From contig DAOLPD010000055.1 of assembly GCA_035417425.1 (NCBI GenBank), positions 1 through 17,022 of the forward strand: DNA of 17,022 bases, given 5' to 3'. The stretch's first letter is position 1; each line of letters starts with the position of its first letter. The notes beneath the pieces are model-generated. The model saw only the letters and a list, made by a program, of their open reading frames with translations. It searched no databases and was not told the DNA's origin. This stretch comes from BRH-c25 sp035417425. GTDB taxonomy: Bacteria; Bacillota; Clostridia; Lutisporales; Lutisporaceae. This document shows, piece after piece, positions 1-6,866 of this stretch. The position numbers and the translations under genes were made by a program.

Positions 1-299
1 CCGGCTTTATAGTAAACAGGCTCCTGGATCCTATGCTGAACGAGGCAGTATACCTTCTGGACGAGGGTGTTGCATCGGCTGAAGATATTGATAAAGCAAT
101 GGTGAACGGCTGCAACCATCCTATGGGTCCTCTTGCATTAATCGACCTTATCGGCCTTGATGTTGAGCTTGCAGTTATGGAGGTCTTATATAAAGAATAC
201 GGTGATCCTAAGTTCAGGCCCTGCCCGCTCCTGAAGAAAATGGTCAGGGCAGGATATCTCGGCAGAAAGACCGGAAAAGGCTTCTACGAGTATAAATAG
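1..299 (+). CDS. hbd: 3-hydroxybutyryl-CoA dehydrogenase, C-terminal part (5' end outside the window)
   Basis: The reading frame is open from base 3 (GFIVNRLLDPMLNEA) and runs to TAG at 297-299, so the first in-window ATG at 33 is internal. The visible residues are the C-terminal helical domain of the 3-hydroxyacyl-CoA dehydrogenase family. Diagnostic stretches are NRLLDPMLNEA, the NHPMGPLALIDLIGLD segment that lines the active site and dimer interface, and the terminal GRKTGKGFYEYK. The NAD-binding Rossmann half, including the catalytic His, lies upstream. The enzyme reduces acetoacetyl-CoA to 3-hydroxybutyryl-CoA in the cytoplasm. The crotonase gene starts 15 bases later, so the two catalyse consecutive steps and are probably co-transcribed. 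A long-chain hydroxyacyl-CoA dehydrogenase cannot be fully excluded from this fragment. Confidence 0.9.
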   Translation, partial: GFIVNRLLDPMLNEAVYLLDEGVASAEDIDKAMVNGCNHPMGPLALIDLIGLDVELAVMEVLYKEYGDPKFRPCPLLKKMVRAGYLGRKTGKGFYEYK

Positions 300-314
300 A
301 AAGGAAGGATCGGC

Positions 315-1097
315 ATGGAAGAGTATAACAATGTCCTGTACAGGGTGGAAGACAGCATCGCATTTATTACTCTGAACAGGCCTAAAGCCCTTAATGCATT
401 GAATACGGAAACACTCGGGGAGTTGGATGCTGCAGTTTCTGCAGCCGGTAAGGATGAGAATGTCAAAGTTATTGTAATTACCGGAGAAGGCAGGGCATTT
501 GTAGCAGGGGCGGACATATCCCAGATGAGGGGTTTGACTGTTCAGGAAGGCAGAGACATGACAATACTGGGGCAGGAGGTATTTACCAGAATAGAGAACC
601 TTGACAAGCCGGTCATTGCGGCAGTTAACGGCTTTGCCCTTGGCGGAGGCTGCGAGCTTGCCATGGCATGTGACATAAGAGTTGCATCTGATAAGGCTAA
701 ATTCGGGCAGCCTGAGGTAAATCTCGGAATAATACCGGGATACGGCGGGACTCAAAGGCTCCCGAGGCTGGTCGGAAAAGGAGCGGCAAAATATCTGATA
801 TTTACCGGAGAGATGATATCGGCTGAGGAAGCCTTCAGGATAGGCCTTGCGGATAAGGTGGTACCTGCCGAGGAATTGATGGATTCAGTAATAGCATTGG
901 CAAAGGTAATCATGTCCAAGGCTCCTATTGCAATAAAGATGGCAAAGCACGCCATAAACAACGGCTTGAATGTTGACCTGAAATCAGGGGTAGCTTATGA
1001 AGCGGAAGCATATACCACAACCTTCAGCACAGAGGACAGGGTTGAAGGAATGAGCGCTTTCCTGGAAAAAAGGCAAGCGGAATTCAAGAATAAATAA
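315..1097 (+). CDS. crt: Enoyl-CoA hydratase / 3-hydroxybutyryl-CoA dehydratase (crotonase)
   Basis: 260 residues, the normal length for a crotonase. It dehydrates 3-hydroxybutyryl-CoA to crotonyl-CoA, the step after Hbd in butyrate synthesis, or works in reverse in beta-oxidation. The oxyanion-hole strand (GRAFVAGADISQM) is intact. Both catalytic glutamates expected of a true hydratase are present, in GGGCELAMACDIR and in GQPEVNLGIIPGYGGTQRLP. A purine-rich ribosome site (AAGGAAGG) precedes ATG 315. It is the last gene of its operon: two hairpins follow the stop. No bcd or etf gene is visible, although such genes often accompany crt and hbd in Clostridia. Substrate chain length is inferred from the neighbour, not seen. 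Confidence 0.93.
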   Translation: MEEYNNVLYRVEDSIAFITLNRPKALNALNTETLGELDAAVSAAGKDENVKVIVITGEGRAFVAGADISQMRGLTVQEGRDMTILGQEVFTRIENLDKPVIAAVNGFALGGGCELAMACDIRVASDKAKFGQPEVNLGIIPGYGGTQRLPRLVGKGAAKYLIFTGEMISAEEAFRIGLADKVVPAEELMDSVIALAKVIMSKAPIAIKMAKHAINNGLNVDLKSGVAYEAEAYTTTFSTEDRVEGMSAFLEKRQAEFKNK

Positions 1098-1112
1098 TTA
1101 GTAACGGACAAG

Positions 1113-1140
1113 GGACACTTCATTATGAAGTGTCCTTATT
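1113..1140 (+). terminator. Hairpin after crt
   Basis: GGACACTTCAT (1113-1123) is the exact reverse complement of ATGAAGTGTCC (1125-1135), with TTATTCATTT following. The stem is strong but the T tract is interrupted, so termination is likely but not certain. It begins 15 bases after the crt stop. Confidence 0.6.
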
Positions 1141-1148
1141 CATTTAGT

Positions 1149-1181
1149 GAGACACGCGAAACGCCCCCGTGTTTCTTTTTT
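1149..1181 (+). terminator. Second hairpin with T tract, derived from the dispersed GACACGGGGACG repeat
   Basis: GAGACACG (1149-1156) can pair with CGTGTTTC (1168-1175, one G-U pair), followed by a near-continuous T run to 1181. The 25 bases 1149-1173 match the reverse complement of 4334-4358 at 22 positions. This is therefore a single diverged half-copy of the palindromic repeat seen whole at 4334-4392 and 16907-16955, and it probably serves as a backup terminator for the crt operon. Confidence 0.55.
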
Positions 1182-1199
1182 CATTTTCCAAAAGCTGGC

Positions 1200-1227
1200 T
1201 TGTTTATTCAGCATTTAGTGGTATTAT
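1200..1227 (+). promoter_or_regulatory. Candidate SigA promoter for the oxidoreductase operon
   Basis: TTGTTT (1200-1205) is followed after 16 bases by TATTAT (1222-1227). It lies 60 bases before porC in the only intergenic space of that operon. The match is moderate, and AT-rich sequence nearer the gene offers alternatives. Confidence 0.35.
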
Positions 1228-1286
1228 GGAAATGGTGGCAAATATTATAAAATATAGTTTAATTTTATAAGTAAAGGAGAGGTTTT

Positions 1287-1865
1287 ATGAGAGAGATCGT
1301 TGAAATCAGATGGCACGGTCGTGGTGGACAAGGTGCCAAGACAGCAGCACTGCTCCTTGCGGATGCGGCCTTTAACACCGGAAAATTCGTGCAGGGATTT
1401 CCCGAATACGGTCCGGAAAGAATGGGAGCACCGATAACTGCTTACAACAGGATAAGCAATGAAAAAATCACCGTGCACTCCAACATTTACAACCCTGATT
1501 ACGTTGTTGTGGTTGATGAGACCCTGCTGGACGCTGTGGATGTTACCAAAGGCCTGAAGGAAGAAGGCGCAATCATTATCAACAGCCAACGCAAACCTGC
1601 GGAAATAAAGAAGCAGCTGAAAGGTTACAGCGGAAAAATCTGTACCCTGGATGCCGGTAAAATCTCCGAAGAAACATTAGGCAAAAACTTCCCAAATACA
1701 CCAATGCTTGGCGCTGTAGTAAAAATCAGCGGAGTAGTGGATGCGGATGAATTCCTGAAAGATATGGAAGGTTCCTTCAAGCACAAATTTGCCACAAAGC
1801 CCCAGGTTATCGAAGGAAACATGAAAGCCTTGAAGAGAGCTATGGAGGAGGTAGTCATAGAATGA
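1287..1865 (+). CDS. porC: 2-oxoacid:ferredoxin oxidoreductase, gamma subunit
   Basis: 192 residues, typical of a free-standing gamma subunit. The N-terminal EIRWHGRGGQGAKTAA is the signature of this domain, followed by QGFPEYGPERMGAPITAY. As part of the tetramer it helps bind CoA and assemble the complex that oxidises a 2-oxoacid to acyl-CoA plus CO2 while reducing ferredoxin. AAAGGAGAGG lies just ahead of ATG 1287. The stop overlaps the delta start in an ATGA (1862-1865), which suggests translational coupling. The gene order gamma-delta-alpha-beta is the one known for porCDAB operons. Pyruvate is the likeliest substrate, but the branched-chain (vor) type has the same architecture and cannot be excluded by eye. 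Confidence 0.88.
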   Translation: MREIVEIRWHGRGGQGAKTAALLLADAAFNTGKFVQGFPEYGPERMGAPITAYNRISNEKITVHSNIYNPDYVVVVDETLLDAVDVTKGLKEEGAIIINSQRKPAEIKKQLKGYSGKICTLDAGKISEETLGKNFPNTPMLGAVVKISGVVDADEFLKDMEGSFKHKFATKPQVIEGNMKALKRAMEEVVIE

Positions 1866-2176
1866 GTTTAAAAGCAAAAGACATTAATGAAAGCACTCCC
1901 TGGAGGGATATGACCCTTGGATGCGCCATATTTGAGCCTATGACCTCGGCAGCCGTAAACACAGGGAATTGGAGAACAATGAAGCCCTCTTTTATTGAAG
2001 AAAAATGCAAGCAGTGCCTGTTATGTGTACCGGTGTGTCCGGATTGCGCCATTCCGGTAAAGGAAGGAAAAAGGACGGATTTTGACTTTTTCTTCTGTAA
2101 GGGCTGCGGCATATGCTATAAAGTCTGCCCCTTTGATGCCATTGAATTTAAGAAAGACGATAAGCGGGAGGTGTAA
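1862..2176 (+). CDS. porD: 2-oxoacid:ferredoxin oxidoreductase, delta (2x[4Fe-4S] ferredoxin-like) subunit
   Basis: 104 residues with two classic CxxCxxCxxxCP motifs at C49/C52/C55/C59 and C79/C82/C85/C89, each able to hold a [4Fe-4S] cluster. This subunit carries electrons from the thiamine site in the beta subunit out to soluble ferredoxin. The N-terminal 45 residues (TPWRDMTLGCAIFEPMTSA) form the usual delta extension that docks on the other subunits. The start overlaps the gamma stop by four bases, with GGAGGAGG inside the gamma gene as ribosome site. The alpha gene begins two bases after its stop. Confidence 0.92.
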   Translation: MSLKAKDINESTPWRDMTLGCAIFEPMTSAAVNTGNWRTMKPSFIEEKCKQCLLCVPVCPDCAIPVKEGKRTDFDFFFCKGCGICYKVCPFDAIEFKKDDKREV

Positions 2177-2178
2177 GC

Positions 2179-3360
2179 ATGGGAATAAGAGAAAGACTGT
2201 CCGGCAATGAAGCAATTGCTATTGCACTTAAGCAGATAAACCCTGATGTAATGGGTGCCTTTCCTATTACACCATCAACAGAAATTCCCCAGTACTTTTC
2301 ACAATATGTAGCCAATGGAGAAGTAGATACCGAATTTATTGCAGTAGAATCCGAACACAGTGCCATGTCAACCTGTATCGGGGCTTCTGCAGCAGGAGCA
2401 AGAGCAGTAACGGCAACATCCTCGGCAGGGCTGGCACTTATGTGGGAGCTTTTGTCGGTTGCGGCATCAGCCAGGCTTCCGATAACACTTGCATGTGTCA
2501 ACAGGGCTCTGACAGGTCCGATAAATATTAATTGTGATCACAGTGATTCCATGGGTGCAAGGGATACCGGCTGGATACAACTGTACAGCGAAAGCAATCA
2601 GGAGGCATATGACAACATGCTCCAGGCTATGAGAATAGGAGAAAACAGTAAAGTAATGCTTCCGGTAATGGTCTGCCAGGATGGATTCATAACCAGCCAT
2701 GCAATAGAAAACATAGAGCTTCTCGAAACAGAAAAAGTAAAAGCGTTTGTCGGAGAATACAATCCTGAGAACTACATGTTAAAAAAAGAAAATCCTATGT
2801 CTGTAGGAGCATATGCTACAGCAGCTTATTATATGGAAGCAAAGCGGGCCCAAGCCCAGGCCATGATAGATGCCAAAGAGGTAATCTTAAAGGTTGCGGC
2901 TGAGTTCGAAAAGGTTACCGGAAGGAAGTACGGCTTGTTTGAAGAGTATATGATGGATGACGCCGAGGAGGCAATAGTGGCTATCGGCTCCACAGCGGGA
3001 ACCGCAAAAGAGGCTGTTAATATGATGAGGAAAGAAGGCAGGAAGGTAGGGCTCATAAAGCTTCGCGTATTCCGTCCCTTCCCCATGAAAGAACTGGCAG
3101 CTGCATTGTCTCATGTTAAGGCAGCGGCCGTCCTGGACAAGGCGGAAAGCTTCAGTGCCTGCGGAGGGCCTTTGTTTGCCGAAGTAAGGTCGGCATTATA
3201 TGACTGCGGGACAAGGCCTTTAATGGTTAATTACATATATGGCCTTGGAGGAAGAGATGTAATGGTAGAAAACATACTGTACGTCTTTGAAAGCCTGAAG
3301 GAAATTGCGGCAGCCGGGAAAGCAGGGGAAACCTATAGATATCTCGGAGTAAGGGAATAA
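2179..3360 (+). CDS. porA: 2-oxoacid:ferredoxin oxidoreductase, alpha subunit
   Basis: 393 residues, the expected length. Family landmarks in order are the GNEAIAIALKQINPD start, AFPITPSTEIPQYF (the Thr that contacts substrate in pyruvate:ferredoxin oxidoreductases), VESEHSAMS (the Glu that activates thiamine pyrophosphate), RALTGPININCDHSDSMGAR, and a C-terminal transketolase-like domain with KLRVFRPFPMKELAAAL. A GGGAGG ribosome site ends the preceding gene. The subunit forms half of the active site with the beta subunit. Conserved sites look intact, so I expect an active enzyme. Pyruvate versus 2-oxoisovalerate preference is not decided by anything I can see. Confidence 0.92.
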   Translation: MGIRERLSGNEAIAIALKQINPDVMGAFPITPSTEIPQYFSQYVANGEVDTEFIAVESEHSAMSTCIGASAAGARAVTATSSAGLALMWELLSVAASARLPITLACVNRALTGPININCDHSDSMGARDTGWIQLYSESNQEAYDNMLQAMRIGENSKVMLPVMVCQDGFITSHAIENIELLETEKVKAFVGEYNPENYMLKKENPMSVGAYATAAYYMEAKRAQAQAMIDAKEVILKVAAEFEKVTGRKYGLFEEYMMDDAEEAIVAIGSTAGTAKEAVNMMRKEGRKVGLIKLRVFRPFPMKELAAALSHVKAAAVLDKAESFSACGGPLFAEVRSALYDCGTRPLMVNYIYGLGGRDVMVENILYVFESLKEIAAAGKAGETYRYLGVRE

Positions 3361-3372
3361 GGAGGATTGAAG

Positions 3373-4308
3373 ATGAGTTATAATTTGAAAGAAGAAGTTC
3401 AAAAGGCCGAACGTTTCTCAGGGGGACATAGAATGTGCGCCGGCTGCGGGTCTCCGGTAGCAGTAAGAAGCGTGCTGAGAGCTTTAAAACCGGAGGATAA
3501 GGCAGTTGTATGCAGTGCAACAAGCTGTCTGGAAGTATCAACCTTCTTATATCCGTATACGGCATGGAAGGACAGCTTTATTCACAGTGCCTTTGAAAAT
3601 GCGGCAGCGACCATAAGCGGAGCTGAAACTGCCTATAATGTCCTGAAAAAACGGGGCAAGATAGATGAAACTTATAAATTCATAGCCTTCGGAGGAGACG
3701 GCGGCACCTACGATATAGGTTTTCAATCCTTGTCGGGAGCCATGGAAAGAGGTCATGACATGGTTTATGTATGCTATGACAATGAAGCTTACATGAACAC
3801 AGGTATTCAGCGTTCTTCCTCTACTCCGCATTTTTCGGATACAACCACATCGCCGGCAGGAACAGTAATTCCCGGCAAAAAGCAGGTAAAAAAGGACCTT
3901 ACCAAGGTCATTGCAGCTCATAATGTACCTTATGTGGCTCAGACCACCTTTATAGGAAATTTTAAAGATATAAGCGAAAAGGCTCATAAAGCGATATATA
4001 CTCCTGGCCCTGCATTTTTGAATGTAATGGCTCCGTGCCCGAGAGGCTGGAGATACCCTGCAGAGGACTTGATGGAAATCACCAAGGCAGCGGTAGAGAC
4101 CTGTGTATGGCCTTTGTTCGAGGTAATTGACGGAAAGTGGATATTGAACTATACACCAAAGAAAAAGCTGCCCGTGGAGGAATACCTCAAGAAGCAAGGC
4201 AGATTCAGCCATATGTTCAAAAAGGGAAATGAGTGGATGATAGAGGCTTATCAGGCTGAAGTTGACCGCAAATGGGAAGATCTTCTCTTTAACTGCAGCC
4301 GCGCATAA
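3373..4308 (+). CDS. porB: 2-oxoacid:ferredoxin oxidoreductase, beta (thiamine pyrophosphate-binding) subunit
   Basis: 311 residues from ATG 3373. A TTG in frame at 3367 directly abuts the GGAGGA site (3361-3366) with no spacer, whereas ATG 3373 has normal spacing, so the ATG is chosen. The thiamine-binding motif is GGDGGTYDIG (107-116) with DNEAYMNTG (136-144). Cysteines at 22 and 25 (MCAGCGSP), 52 (SCLE) and 223 (APCPRGW) fit the four ligands of the proximal [4Fe-4S] cluster. It completes the four-subunit set in the order gamma, delta, alpha, beta. The stop is followed within 30 bases by the palindromic repeat, probably the terminator. Confidence 0.92.
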   Translation: MSYNLKEEVQKAERFSGGHRMCAGCGSPVAVRSVLRALKPEDKAVVCSATSCLEVSTFLYPYTAWKDSFIHSAFENAAATISGAETAYNVLKKRGKIDETYKFIAFGGDGGTYDIGFQSLSGAMERGHDMVYVCYDNEAYMNTGIQRSSSTPHFSDTTTSPAGTVIPGKKQVKKDLTKVIAAHNVPYVAQTTFIGNFKDISEKAHKAIYTPGPAFLNVMAPCPRGWRYPAEDLMEITKAAVETCVWPLFEVIDGKWILNYTPKKKLPVEEYLKKQGRFSHMFKKGNEWMIEAYQAEVDRKWEDLLFNCSRA

Positions 4309-4333
4309 ATAAGGCTAAAGGGACACGGGAAGG

Positions 4334-4392
4334 GACACGGGGACGTTTCGCGTGTCCCGCTTTCAGCGGGACAGGAGAAACGTCCCCGTGTC
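4334..4392. repeat. Palindromic dispersed repeat; probable bidirectional terminator between convergent genes
   Basis: GACACGGGGACGTTTC (4334-4349) and GAAACGTCCCCGTGTC (4377-4392) are perfect 16-bp arms. An inner 8-bp hairpin lies between them (GTCCCGCT 4354-4361, AGCGGGAC 4365-4372). A partial extra unit, GGGACACGGGA, starts at 4320. The right half shares the 19-mer GACAGGAGAAACGTCCCCG with the copy after arcC. The stop codon of the minus-strand glycosyltransferase (4391-4393) falls on the repeat edge. There is no good T tract on either strand here. Confidence 0.85.
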
Positions 4393-5512
4393 ACATATTG
4401 TACACTTCTTCATATACCTTTATGGTCTCGATTGCAGTTTTCTTCCACGAAAAATTATAAGCCCTCCTCAGTGCTTTTTCTTTCAATTGTTCCCTGAACT
4501 CCGCATCTGAAATGGCCTTGTAGATTTTTTCCGTAAGCTCGTCAATATTGTAAGGGTCCGTAAGTATTGCTCCGTCTCCCACTACTTCGGGAATTGAAGT
4601 GACATCGGCAGTTATGGTGGGGGTACCGCAGGTCATAGCTTCAAGGGGCGGAAGGCCGAAGCCTTCATACAATGAGGGATATACGAACAGCGAGGAGCAG
4701 TTGTAAAAGTACGGCAGATGCTCATAAGGCACATAACCGGCAAATACCACCCTGTCCCTTATTCCCATTTCCTCAGTCTTTTTTTTCAATTCATAGTGAT
4801 TATCCTTGGAGGCTCCCAACAGCACCAGGTCATAATATCCGGGCAGCTCCCGGCAGATTCTCCTATAGGCCTCCAATAAGCCGTCCACATTCTTTCTCGG
4901 ACTGAAGCCCCCCAGATATAATATGAAGTCGTTGGAATAGCTGTATTCCTTCTTTAGGAAATTCCAGGCCTTTTCTTTGTCCATAAGCCTGAATCTGCTG
5001 TCTGCGGCCAGGTAGGTGACCTTTATTTTTTCTTCAGGCAGCTTGAAGTACTTTATTATATCCTGTTTTGAATAGTTGGATACTGTAATCACCCTGTCGC
5101 ACTTTTCCAGTATGTAGGGCATTTCCTGCAGGAACCTGTCCAAATAGCTCTTCCCGCAGGTATCAGGCATTACCAGGGGTATGAGGTCATGTACGGTAGC
5201 AACGTAAGAGCAGGTTTTTGGCCTTGGAAGCCCAAGCCCGTTCTGAGGCAGGTGGAATATATCGCAGCTGTTCATTTTCACCTGGGCAGGGAGGAATACC
5301 TCATCCCAGAACCTCTTATTCTTTTCACCAAACAAAGTGAGGCTGATATTGCCCCTTCCCAATAAGAAATCATATCCGTCATTAGGCCAGAAAAACCTGT
5401 AATTGTTCCGGGTGTCGATTTTTATGATATTCTCCAGCAACCTTGCGGTATAAGTGCCTATGCCCGTTCCGGCATAAAGCTTGGCGCCTCTTGCATCCAT
5501 ACATATGTTCAT
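4391..5512 (-). CDS. GT4-family glycosyltransferase, CotSA-like
   Basis: 373 residues from the ATG at 5512. That start is preferred because GGGAG lies 8 bases ahead of it, while the ATG at 5527 has no ribosome site at a usable distance. It is a GT-B fold retaining glycosyltransferase: the N-terminal domain opens MNICMDARGAKLYAGTGIGT, the nucleotide-sugar domain has LYLGGFSPRKNVDGLLEAY (about 198-216), and the EGFGLPPLE motif (E283 and E291, the E-x7-E pair) is followed by CGTPTITADVTSIPEVVGDGA. There is no signal peptide or membrane segment, so it acts in the cytoplasm. In Bacillus subtilis the GT4 protein CotSA is encoded beside cotS. Here the gene is divergent from a CotS gene, so a role in spore-coat glycosylation is inferred. 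Donor and acceptor sugars are unknown. Its stop lies on the edge of a dispersed repeat. Confidence 0.85.
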   Translation of the reverse strand: MNICMDARGAKLYAGTGIGTYTARLLENIIKIDTRNNYRFFWPNDGYDFLLGRGNISLTLFGEKNKRFWDEVFLPAQVKMNSCDIFHLPQNGLGLPRPKTCSYVATVHDLIPLVMPDTCGKSYLDRFLQEMPYILEKCDRVITVSNYSKQDIIKYFKLPEEKIKVTYLAADSRFRLMDKEKAWNFLKKEYSYSNDFILYLGGFSPRKNVDGLLEAYRRICRELPGYYDLVLLGASKDNHYELKKKTEEMGIRDRVVFAGYVPYEHLPYFYNCSSLFVYPSLYEGFGLPPLEAMTCGTPTITADVTSIPEVVGDGAILTDPYNIDELTEKIYKAISDAEFREQLKEKALRRAYNFSWKKTAIETIKVYEEVYNM

Positions 5513-5576
5513 ACCATTCACTCCCATATATCAGTATATTAAACCGCCCTTGTACCTGTGAATAGTCAAAGCAGTA

Positions 5577-5603
5577 ACACAATTTTTGCGGCGTCATATA
5601 ATG
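5577..5603 (+). promoter_or_regulatory. Candidate SigK-like promoter of the cotS-family operon
   Basis: AC at 5577-5578, 16 bases, then CATATAATG at 5595-5603. The late mother-cell consensus is AC, 16-17 bases, CATAnnnTA; this differs in one base (TG for TA). It lies 28 bases upstream of ATG 5631. The same CATAnnnTG form appears ahead of yabG. Confidence 0.4.
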
Positions 5604-5630
5604 GTATAAATGCTGTTGAGAGGAATCATT

Positions 5631-6617
5631 ATGGATTTAAAAGCAGTAGAAGAAGCTTACGGTATTAAAATCAAAGATATCCAAAGCATCAGAAATATCC
5701 TGAGGGCGGAGACGGATTGCGGAGTAAAGTGCATTAAAAGGGCACACATGAGCCCGGGCTTTTTCCTTTTCATATATTCTGCGGTGAATCATCTTAAGGG
5801 AAGGGGATATGAAGGGGTAATCCCGTATGACAGGGCCATTGACGGAAGTATATGCATACCTGACGGCAATCATGTCTATTACGTGGTGGATTGGATTGAA
5901 GCCAGGGAGTGCAGGTTCAAGAAAGAAGAAGAGCTGAAAATGGCCATAAAGGCAGCGGCGGAACTCCACAGGGCATCAGCAGGTTATGTGCCGCCGGAAG
6001 GAGCAAAACCAAGGGTATTCTATAACAAATGGGTGGAAAAGTGTGAAAAGAAAACCAAGGAACTGCTGGAATTCGGCAAAGTAATAGAAGATAAGGAGTA
6101 TAGGGACGACTTTGACGAAATATTTGCCCTTCATCTCCCGTATTATTTGCAGCAGTCCCTGGATACCGCAGCTATGATAATGGAAAGCCCATACGGGGAA
6201 ATATCGGAGAAAAGTGAGCGGTCAGGGGAATTCTGCCATCACGATATGGCAAACCATAACTTCCTGATAACTGAGGAGGGCAAGGTCTACCTCATAGATT
6301 TTGATTACTGCATAATGGATACCAGGCTTCACGATCTTACAAGCCTGGTAATAAGGAATATGAGATATGGAGTCTGGGACATAGGCAAAGCGTATTTCAT
6401 ACTGAATGAATATGACAGGATATACAGCATAAGCCGGAAGGAGCTTGAGGCAATAAAGGCATTAATAACCTTTCCGCAGGATTTTTGGCAGGTAGGGCTC
6501 CAGTATTACACGGAAAAGCAGCCCTGGACCATGGATTATTTTCTGATGAGGCTTAACAGGATCGTAGATGACAGGGAAATACGGGATAAGTTTTTAAAAG
6601 AATTCTATGAGTTGTAA
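5631..6617 (+). CDS. CotS-family spore coat protein (kinase fold), paralogue 1
   Basis: 328 residues from ATG 5631, which has GAGAGGAA as ribosome site. The upstream in-frame ATG at 5610 has none. The fold is that of aminoglycoside phosphotransferase/CotS-type kinases: a possible nucleotide-binding Lys36 in VKCIKRAH, the hinge segment YVVDWIEARECRF (84-96), the catalytic loop HHDMANHN (D205, N210) and the metal-binding LIDFDYC (D223, D225). A CotS-type tail FPQDFWQVGLQYY follows. All catalytic positions are kept, so phosphotransfer is possible, but no substrate can be named. CotS proteins are built into the spore coat by the mother cell. This is the first gene of a tight operon of four (gaps of 12-17 bases), divergent from the glycosyltransferase. 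Confidence 0.88.
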   Translation: MDLKAVEEAYGIKIKDIQSIRNILRAETDCGVKCIKRAHMSPGFFLFIYSAVNHLKGRGYEGVIPYDRAIDGSICIPDGNHVYYVVDWIEARECRFKKEEELKMAIKAAAELHRASAGYVPPEGAKPRVFYNKWVEKCEKKTKELLEFGKVIEDKEYRDDFDEIFALHLPYYLQQSLDTAAMIMESPYGEISEKSERSGEFCHHDMANHNFLITEEGKVYLIDFDYCIMDTRLHDLTSLVIRNMRYGVWDIGKAYFILNEYDRIYSISRKELEAIKALITFPQDFWQVGLQYYTEKQPWTMDYFLMRLNRIVDDREIRDKFLKEFYEL

Positions 6618-6629
6618 GGAGTTGATTTT

Positions 6630-6851
6630 ATGAGCGGCAGAAAGAATGAAATCAATGAAGCAATAGATATTGAAAGGGGCCTGAGTCCCGAAGAGCAGGT
6701 CAATAAGCTGGAAAGCTTCATAAAGGATATGAAGGAAGAAATAAAGCAGCTAAAAAAGATAGGCAAGCACAAAGAGAAAATAGAAAAGCTTGAAAGGGAA
6801 AAAAAGAAGATTATCAGCAAAAAGCTAAAAAAGCATCACAGGCATCATTAA
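6630..6851 (+). CDS. Small highly charged coiled-coil protein with a His-rich tail
   Basis: 73 residues with no family I recognise. AAGGAG sits ahead of ATG 6630, 12 bases after paralogue 1, and paralogue 2 starts 15 bases after its stop, so it is a real operon member rather than a chance frame. From about residue 20 it is a continuous Lys/Glu-rich helix with hydrophobic residues at heptad-like spacing (KLESFIKDMKEEIKQLKKI, then KIEKLEREKKKIISKKL), ending in KKHHRHH. There is no Cys, signal peptide or membrane segment. The codon pattern resembles the neighbours. Position suggests a structural or scaffold part of the spore coat, perhaps a metal-binding or polyanion-binding linker. That is inference only. 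Confidence 0.72.
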   Translation: MSGRKNEINEAIDIERGLSPEEQVNKLESFIKDMKEEIKQLKKIGKHKEKIEKLEREKKKIISKKLKKHHRHH

Positions 6852-6866
6852 AGGAAGGATGATTTT

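Noticed and set aside
3367..3372. TTG start for porB two codons upstream
   Set aside because: It abuts the GGAGGA ribosome site with no spacer; ATG 3373 has normal spacing.
3547..4212. Long minus-strand open frame opposite porB
   Set aside because: The porB frame has all family motifs, while the antisense frame has no ribosome site or recognisable domain; it is a shadow.
5513..5527. Upstream ATG (5527) for the glycosyltransferase
   Set aside because: It has no ribosome site at usable distance. GGGAG in this leader serves the ATG at 5512, after which the protein starts like other GT4 enzymes.
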